Positions 1 through 7,600 of a stretch of DNA of 20,562 nt are shown piece by piece (the stretch's first letter is position 1; each line of letters opens with the position of its first letter). Location of the stretch: the NCBI GenBank assembly GCA_903930505.1, contig CAIYYQ010000207.1:1-20562 (forward strand). The letters are read 5' to 3'. The DNA is from Methanobacteriota archaeon. Lineage in GTDB: Archaea; Thermoplasmatota; E2; DHVEG-1. Both the position numbers and the translations under genes were made by a program. The notes under the pieces are model-generated. The model worked only from the letters and a program-made list of their open reading frames with translations, made no database searches and had not been told where the DNA came from.

Positions 1-6
1 AATATT

Positions 7-1500
7 ATGGATAAAATGCAGGGAAAAAAATCTATGAAAAACACCAGCCGAATTGTAACTACTCTTGGAATTATTATTGTGTTTTTAAGTGCCAATTTTA
101 TGCCTGCTGCCGCAGAAAGTCTCTATCGGCAAATAGTATCACCAAATACTGTTTCTAATGCTATCAGTGATACAACCCCCCCTCTTATAAAAAAATCTCA
201 AGAGAAAACACACAACGATATTTCCTATAATCCAGATACGCATATGTACAAAGTATCAAACGCGTATATCAATCCGATAGGCCCTATTACTTTTGATATG
301 TTTTCTTCTGGTTCTATCGATGAGGTACCAGAGGCAGAACCTGTTGAACCCAGCGTTGTTTTTGCTTCAGTCTTAGATCCTGTACACACGTTTCAAATAA
401 TCCTCTCGTTTTCCAATTATTCGAGCGAATTCTCGCGCCCCTTAAGTGCTTTTCAATGGGATGCAACAACAAGCATCTATCAATATACATTATCGACCCC
501 ATATTCCTTTCTTGATGACGGCATGGTCCTCGGTTCCCTTACCACCCTTGAGGTACGGTTCCAGGTTGGTCTCCCCTACGAGATATCATATAGTTACTCT
601 ATAAATACTGCACCAAATTCAAATCCTGGATATACCCAATGTCAGGTACGATGTTCACCATTAGGGGTTTATAATGAAACCTACCAAGGCCGTATCTACA
701 CTAGTGAAAGCGCCCTAGAAAATATTTATGACTATGATGCCGGGGTAATAAAACGGTCGCTGTACTATACCGGAGACCCGTATGATAGCATGGTCGAATT
801 CCATACAACAAATGGCGTCTTCCAACGAGGGTTTCAATATATGAGTTGCGACAGCGACGGATGTGGTATGAGTATTAATTTCTTGTATCCTATGCCTCCT
901 GATTACTTCCTTATTCAAGGGGGCAACATCACGAAAATCTGGATTAATTCAGGATGGGAAGGAACGCCAGGGGATCGGTATTCAAGCACCCAACAATTTA
1001 CTGTAGCGCCAGTAAATACTCCTCCGCAGACATCGACAACACCGGTTGGACCAAAACGTGGCACTAAAGGGACATCGTACACCTACACCACATCGACAAT
1101 CGATCCGAACGGAGACAATGTGTATTATATGTGGGACTGGGGCGACGGAAACATCACTGGGTGGCTTGGTCCGTATCCATCTGGTTTAAATGTCTTCGCA
1201 TCACACATCTGGAGCACGCGTGGCACGTACCAGGTAAAAGTCAAAGCCAAGGATACACTTGGTGCAGAGAGCGGCTGGTCGACACCATTGACAGTGAATA
1301 TGTACAAGCCAGGTGATGTGAACAACGATGGTATGGTCACCTTCTCAGACATCGATCCTTTTATCGACGCAATTATAACTACTGAAGCACAATTCCAAAC
1401 ACAACACCCCACCTGGGCCTGGATTGCCGCAGATTGCAACCGGGACGGTAGGATTACCTTTGCTGATATCGACCCGTTTGTTGCATTGATTGGGACATAA
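7..1500 (+). CDS. Secreted protein with PKD domain and C-terminal dockerin-like tail
   Basis: A 497-residue exported protein. The N-terminus has a basic stretch, a hydrophobic core (LGIIIVFLSANF) and a likely cleavage after PAAA, so it is a signal peptide. Residues about 50-335 match no family I recognise; they are rich in Tyr/Ser/Thr and look like beta-sandwich sequence. Residues about 339-432 form a PKD-type domain (WDWGDGN, then a GTYQVKVKAKD strand). Residues about 435-497 are dockerin-like, with two loops having Asp/Asn at positions 1, 3, 5 and 12: DVNNDGMVTFSD and DCNRDGRITFAD, each followed by DPF. The tail closely resembles that of the next gene. Start: ATG at 7, 16 or 34 are all possible. 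The one at 34 sits 10 bases after AGGG and gives the most usual signal peptide, but only 6 upstream bases are visible. The role is probably substrate binding or structural; no catalytic motif was seen. Confidence 0.85.
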   Translation: MDKMQGKKSMKNTSRIVTTLGIIIVFLSANFMPAAAESLYRQIVSPNTVSNAISDTTPPLIKKSQEKTHNDISYNPDTHMYKVSNAYINPIGPITFDMFSSGSIDEVPEAEPVEPSVVFASVLDPVHTFQIILSFSNYSSEFSRPLSAFQWDATTSIYQYTLSTPYSFLDDGMVLGSLTTLEVRFQVGLPYEISYSYSINTAPNSNPGYTQCQVRCSPLGVYNETYQGRIYTSESALENIYDYDAGVIKRSLYYTGDPYDSMVEFHTTNGVFQRGFQYMSCDSDGCGMSINFLYPMPPDYFLIQGGNITKIWINSGWEGTPGDRYSSTQQFTVAPVNTPPQTSTTPVGPKRGTKGTSYTYTTSTIDPNGDNVYYMWDWGDGNITGWLGPYPSGLNVFASHIWSTRGTYQVKVKAKDTLGAESGWSTPLTVNMYKPGDVNNDGMVTFSDIDPFIDAIITTEAQFQTQHPTWAWIAADCNRDGRITFADIDPFVALIGT

Positions 1501-1506
1501 CATTTT

Positions 1507-1522
1507 CCGATGATTGAATCGG
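1507..1522. other. Small inverted repeat after the first gene
   Basis: CCGAT and ATCGG (5-bp arms, 6-base loop) lie just after the stop codon at 1500. No T-tract follows, so this is at best a weak 3'-end hairpin. Confidence 0.2.
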
Positions 1523-1591
1523 TTATGTATTCAAAACAAGAAGACAATTGATAAATTTATGATTATTTTATGATATATTGTTTTAAAAAAG

Positions 1592-1605
1592 TATTTAAAT
1601 AAATA
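1592..1605 (+). promoter_or_regulatory. Archaeal TATA box for the giant C1A peptidase gene
   Basis: TATTTAAATAAATA is preceded by an A-run (1585-1590) that could serve as a BRE. Archaeal initiation about 25 bases downstream of the box centre would fall near 1622-1627. That leaves a leader of roughly 26-30 bases carrying the ribosome binding site before ATG 1653. It also puts the upstream in-frame TTG at 1620 at or before the transcript start, which argues against it as the start codon. Inferred from sequence only. Confidence 0.55.
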
Positions 1606-1636
1606 TCATATTCTCATCATTGTTAATTGATATCAT

Positions 1637-1643
1637 GGGGAGG
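1637..1643 (+). promoter_or_regulatory. Ribosome binding site that decides the start at 1653
   Basis: GGGGAGG, containing a perfect GGAGG, ends 9 bases before ATG 1653. An in-frame ATG at 1635 overlaps this motif and so cannot use it. The start at 1653 also places a Lys/Arg n-region directly before the hydrophobic core of the signal peptide. Confidence 0.65.
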
Positions 1644-1652
1644 CAAAAAGGT

Positions 1653-4600
1653 ATGAATAGAATCCTATCAAAAAAAGCGGTAGTTATTGGAATATTTGTG
1701 TTATTGATCGGAGGCATATTTGTCGTGGGTTTAAACGTTGTATTTGCACATAAAACATCTCCGACGTATGTCTCAGCAGAACGTATCAGCACCTCTAATC
1801 TTTCTTCATCAACAGGAACGATTCTTGAGAAAGGAGATGCGAGTGCAATGAAGTATTATTATCAGACGATGAAGGATAATATCATAATTAAATATCATTT
1901 TGCTACCCAAGACGAAATCAATGCGATGAAAAAGCGAGTAGGTGTCTATGATCCATATAAGAATTATAATATATTGTATGATGGCCATGGTACAGGGTAT
2001 GCTCTGCCTTCGGATGAAGACTGGAATCAAATGGTTGGCACCGTCCGTATCGTAGACGGAATTCAAAATGCAGGTGGGAGATTATTACCAGCATCCCTTG
2101 ATCATTCGACAGAATCGTATTTCCCCTATACTGACACCCAAGATGGGCAAGGGTGTTGTACCGCTTGGTCAGTGTCGTACTATCAGAATGGATATCTTCA
2201 AGCAGTGGATCATCAGTGGACACAGGCGTCAACAGGGAATAAAAGCCAGCTCATGAGCCAACTCTGGACGTATAATAAATGCCGATTTGGTACAGATAAT
2301 GGTACAAATCCTTGGGACAATGCCCAAGTGATTGCATCGATTGGTGATTGCAGACAAATCAATCTACCCTTTAACCCGCTTGATAATCTCAGTTGGGGAA
2401 ATGAGACTGCATGGAGAGATGCACCGGAATATCGAGTGAAGAATATCACAGAGATGTTTTCCCCGTTTAGTGATTCGACGGTAAATGCAGTAAAAGCTGC
2501 ACTCAACGATGGGCATTTGATATCGATGGCGCTCAATGCCTCAAGTTTTGATGGCCTCCTTAATGATGATACGATCAACTCCTCAGATTTATGTGATGAT
2601 CATAATCATGCGAATACGATTGTGGGATATGACGATAATCGCGTTGATCCTGCTGGTAGTGGTGAAACCGGTTGCTTTAAACTTGTCAACTCTTGGGGTC
2701 ACAACTGGGGTCCGCTTAACAATGGCTTGTATTGGATGACGTATTCTGCGTTTAAAAACCTCACTGCGCCTCTCCTATGGTTCGACGATTATTACAGTAG
2801 TGGAAGCACAAGTCCGAAGTTCCTCGGGGTATGGAAATTGAATCCACCAGGTGATCGAGACTCATCTGTGGAACTCGGTGTCGGTCTCCCAACAAGCCCT
2901 GATGAAAAACGATTTCCTGTTTGCTATGGATACAGTAAGGGGATGTATCCCTATCCAGATTTTATGTGTCTTGATGTCACGGAGTTTTATGATGACTGGT
3001 TACATGGTGCGATTGATTTTTATTTGAAGATGGGAGATGCAACAAATGAAAGTACAATCAATTCGTTTAAAATGGAATACTATTCAACGACGTATACGCC
3101 TGGTGCACCCACTCGTGTATCTGATGAATCACCAGTTACCCCAAGAACGTCTCCCTGCACCGTCAACGTAACATTTCGTCCTACGTCACCGGTGTTAAAC
3201 ATAAATACAATGGTATATTATAATTCCCTCCAAACTGCTATTGAGGCTGCAAATACAGGAGATCTCATCGTTGTCTGTGCTGATACCACGCTGTATGAAC
3301 GAATTTTTATCAACAAATCGTTAACTATTTCCGGGTATATGAAAGAACGAACGGTTATTGATGCTGCGGGAAAAGGCGATACGATAACAATCAACGCGAA
3401 CAATGTAACCATCAAAGATTTCACGATACGAGGGGATTTGTATACAGGTATTTTTATGAAAACTGGTATCAGAGACTGTCGTATAGAGAAGAATCTCATT
3501 ACAAACAACCATGATGGAATTTGGCTGTATGAATCCAACATTAACAATACCATCATCGGTAATCTCATAAAAAACAATGCGAACTATGGGGTATGGCTCC
3601 GTTCACTGGATACCTACAATATAATCACAGATAACAATATCAGCTCAAATACCAATGGTGGGCTGCAAATTCATTATTCCAGTAATAACAATACAATCGC
3701 TGAAAATACTTTTTTCAACAATCTATTGGGCATCAAACTTTTTACTGTTGGAAAAAACTTCGTTGCGAATAACATCATCACATACAACACTGAGGATGGG
3801 ATCGATTTCTCTTTAGCTAACGATAGCATCGTCACCGGTAACATGATCGCGAACAATGGATATGACGGTCTCTTTTTCATTTATACAAGCTGTAACAATC
3901 TTATCATGAATTGCACAATACGAGATAATGGGCGATCTGGTATTTGGTTAAACAACTCAAATAATAATGTGATATACAATAATTCGTTCAGCAATACGAT
4001 GAACGCTCTTGATAACGCAACGAATAAATGGAATACGACAAAAACAGCGGGGATAAATATTTTCGGTGGGCTGTATCTTGGTGGTAACTATTGGAATGAT
4101 TACTCAGGCAATGATGTCAACGGTGATGGGTTGGGTGATACCGCGGTGCCGTATACCTGTTTGGGGCGGATAAGAAACGGTGGAGATATTCTGCCGTTGA
4201 CTGTTGTGAATAATCCTCCGAGTCAACCATCTTATCTCTATCCGCAAAATGGTGCAACCGGGATATCGATTAATGATGATCTCGGTTGGTCTGCCTGTAC
4301 TGATCCTGGGAACACGATTACATATGATGTATATTTTGGGACTACAACGTCGCCACCTCTCGTCAGTCCCAACCAGACCGCAACAACATACGACAACCCG
4401 GTGGCAATGAATTTCAATACCACCTACTATTGGAAAATTATTGCATGGGATAACCACGAAGCATCAACATCTGGTCCATTATGGAATTTTACCACGAGTA
4501 TAAACAATCCACCAAACACCACGGGTAACCCCAATCCTGCAAATAGTTCAACAAATGTGCCAATTATACAGACATTGAGCTGGACTGGTGGAGACCCTGA

Positions 4601-7600
4601 TGGCGACCCGGTAACCTATAATGTGTACTTTGGGATGAATACCACTCCTTCTATGGCCGTGAATAATCAATCAGAGCTATCGTATGGTCCTTTGACCCTG
4701 CTGTATTATAAGACGTATTATTGGAGGATTGTTGCCTGGGATAATCATGGTGCATTCACCAATGGGTCACTATGGCATTTTACGACGAAACGCCCGACTA
4801 CCGTATATGTTGATGATAACTTCAATGAAAACACACCGGAGTGGAATAGCACGCGTTTTGCGAGCATCCAAAAAGGGATTGATCAGGTTGCTGATGGCGG
4901 CACGATTTTTGTATGGGATGGAACATACTCTGAACTTTGCAGTGCAACAAGTAGATTATTCAATCTCACTGGGAATAGCTCATCGACAACATTCATGAAA
5001 GGTTCAGGAAGTGGTGCGTTACTTAATTTGCAGTCGTCTCAATGGGTGAACATCTCTGGGTTCACCATGAAAGACAGTGGTATCGGTATTATTCTTGACA
5101 GCTGTTCCAATATTCATATCACAAACACTGTGGTCACGAATACAACAAATTACGGTATATATCTACATACAAGCAGCTACAATAACATCTCAGGAAATAA
5201 TGTAAGCGCCAATAAAGGATATGGGATTTATCTTACTGATAGTTGCTCATATAATAATTTGTGGAGTAACACAGTCAATAACAACACTAATAATGGTATC
5301 CATCTGTATTCTTCATCAGATAACATCATTGATTTGAATACCGCAAACTACAATCAAGTGGGATTCATGATATCCTACAGTCAGAACAATGATGTCATAG
5401 GCAACTCAGCAAATTATAATGCCCAGCACGGGATTTACGTTTGGTATAGTGGTCCAGATAATTCCATCAGCGAAAATATGATACATTATAATGGACAAAA
5501 CGGGATTTATCTTGATCACAGCTCGAACAATAATATGGGAAGTAATATTGTCAATGACAACACACAATATGGTATTCTCCTTGAATTTGATTCGAACTCA
5601 AACATGGTTGGTAATAGTAATACGGTAAACAACAACGGCATCTATGGAGTCTACCTACGATATTGTACAGGGAATATGATAACACAAAATACCATCCAAG
5701 AAAATCAACAATATGATCTGTATATCGATGGGAACGATGATACACAGTTTTTCCATTCCATCACAAATAATATTGGTTCTGGTGGTCGAAACATTGTATT
5801 TTTTAGGAATTTTTTTAATAGTTATTGGAGTGGTACCTGTTCAGAGCTGTTTTTATATAATACTGATAACTCTATTTTTAATTATATTGTATGTAGCGGA
5901 TCAGACACAAAGCAAAATGACGGGATTATCATTAGAAATACTGATTTTGCGACGTTCTCCCATGTTGCTTCTTCTGCGAATTATTACGGTTTCATGTGTG
6001 TGAACTGTAACAACAATACGTTCTTTGATAACACAGTAGGCAACAATAAATTCGACGGAATATATCTCTCAGGATCTGACAACAAAGTGTTTTATAACAC
6101 GATAGTAACCAATAATAATGATGGGATTTCAATCCCTGGGAATCCTTCAAACATTCTCCGAGGAAATTTCATCCATGATAACGTCATCTCGTACAATTAT
6201 AATGATGGGATATCACTCTATGGCGAATCAAACATGCAACCCAATAGGATTTACTCGAACAATATCACTAATAATTCATATGGAGTTTATGCATACCCGG
6301 GTTCAAGCAACAATATGATTTATCATAATAATTTCAAAGGAAATAACCCGCTCAATGCACGAGATGATGGTTGGAGCACGTGGGACGATGGAGTGAGCGA
6401 AGGCAACTATTGGGATAACTGGGGTGGTGTCGGTGGTTACCTGATTCCGGGAACCGCTGGGAAAACCGATCGTTTTCCATTTGGTACACCCTATGGATGG
6501 CGCCCTTCTCTTAACAACTCAGTTGATAATGTCAATGTTGTATTAACAACTGGAGGGTATGCACCATGGTTTGGAACAAAAGAATTCTACACTCCATATA
6601 TGAACAATAATGATTCTGCACAAAGCGGACATGTCGGAGACAATCAATATTCATGGATAAAGACAACGGTGACCGGACCGGTCTCTTTGAAATTCTATTG
6701 GAAAGTAAGCTCTGAGATAAATCATGATTATCTGATTTTCTTCGTAGATGGATATGAACAAGCACGAATCAGCGGCGAGGTTGATTGGCAGCAGAACACC
6801 TACACCATCAGCTCTGGTTCTCATGAGTTAAAATGGAATTATACAAAAGACGCAAGCGCAGATACCGGGCTTGACTGCGGATGGATAGATATTCTGGATT
6901 GCACCGTGAATAACCCACCAAATACACCAAGTAGTCCATCGCCAGCGAATGGTTCAACTGGGGTGAGTATCACTGCGGATCTCAGCTGGACCGGTGGTGA
7001 CCCGGACTCTGGTGATACGGTCACCTACGATGTGTACTTTGGGACGACCAATCCACCAGCAAAGGTTGTGTCGAATCAGTCTGGGACAACGTATGATACA
7101 GGAACAATGAATTTCAATACAATATATTATTGGAAGATTGTCGCATGGGATAATCATGGTGCGTCGACTGTTGGACCATTGTGGTATTTCACTACAGAAA
7201 TAAACAATCCGCCAAACATCCCAAGCAACCCTAATCCTGCAAATGGGTTATTATATGTCCCTGTTACAACAACATTGAATTGGACTGGAGGAGACGGCGA
7301 CCCTGGTGATATCGTCACCTACGATGTGTATTTCGGATTAACAAATCCACCATCGCAGGTTGTCGGGAACCAATCTGCAGTGATCTATAATCCAGGGATT
7401 TTACAGTATAATACCACCTATTATTGGAAGATCAGAGCCTGGGATAACCATGGTGCCTATACAGAGGGTGCAGTATGGCAGTTTACAACACAGGTGTTTA
7501 CCTCTCTGCATTGGCCTATGTTCCGCCGAATGTCAAATCATACCGCATATACAAGCGACCAGGGGCCATTTACGAACAACCAGCTCTGGGTTTATTTAAT

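Noticed and set aside
1620..1652. Upstream TTG 1620 or ATG 1635 as the start of the giant C1A peptidase gene
   Set aside because: The predicted transcript start lies at or after 1620, ATG 1635 overlaps the ribosome binding site, and ATG 1653 has a well-spaced GGAGG and gives a normal signal peptide.
3205..6480. Role as NosD copper-insertion protein for nitrous oxide reductase
   Set aside because: The similarity is to the generic right-handed beta-helix repeat only; no nos genes are nearby and the chain starts with a peptidase.
7203..7496. CRISPR array or satellite interpretation of the periodic repeats
   Set aside because: The repeats are long, in frame and code for protein domains; no short repeat-spacer pattern exists in the window.
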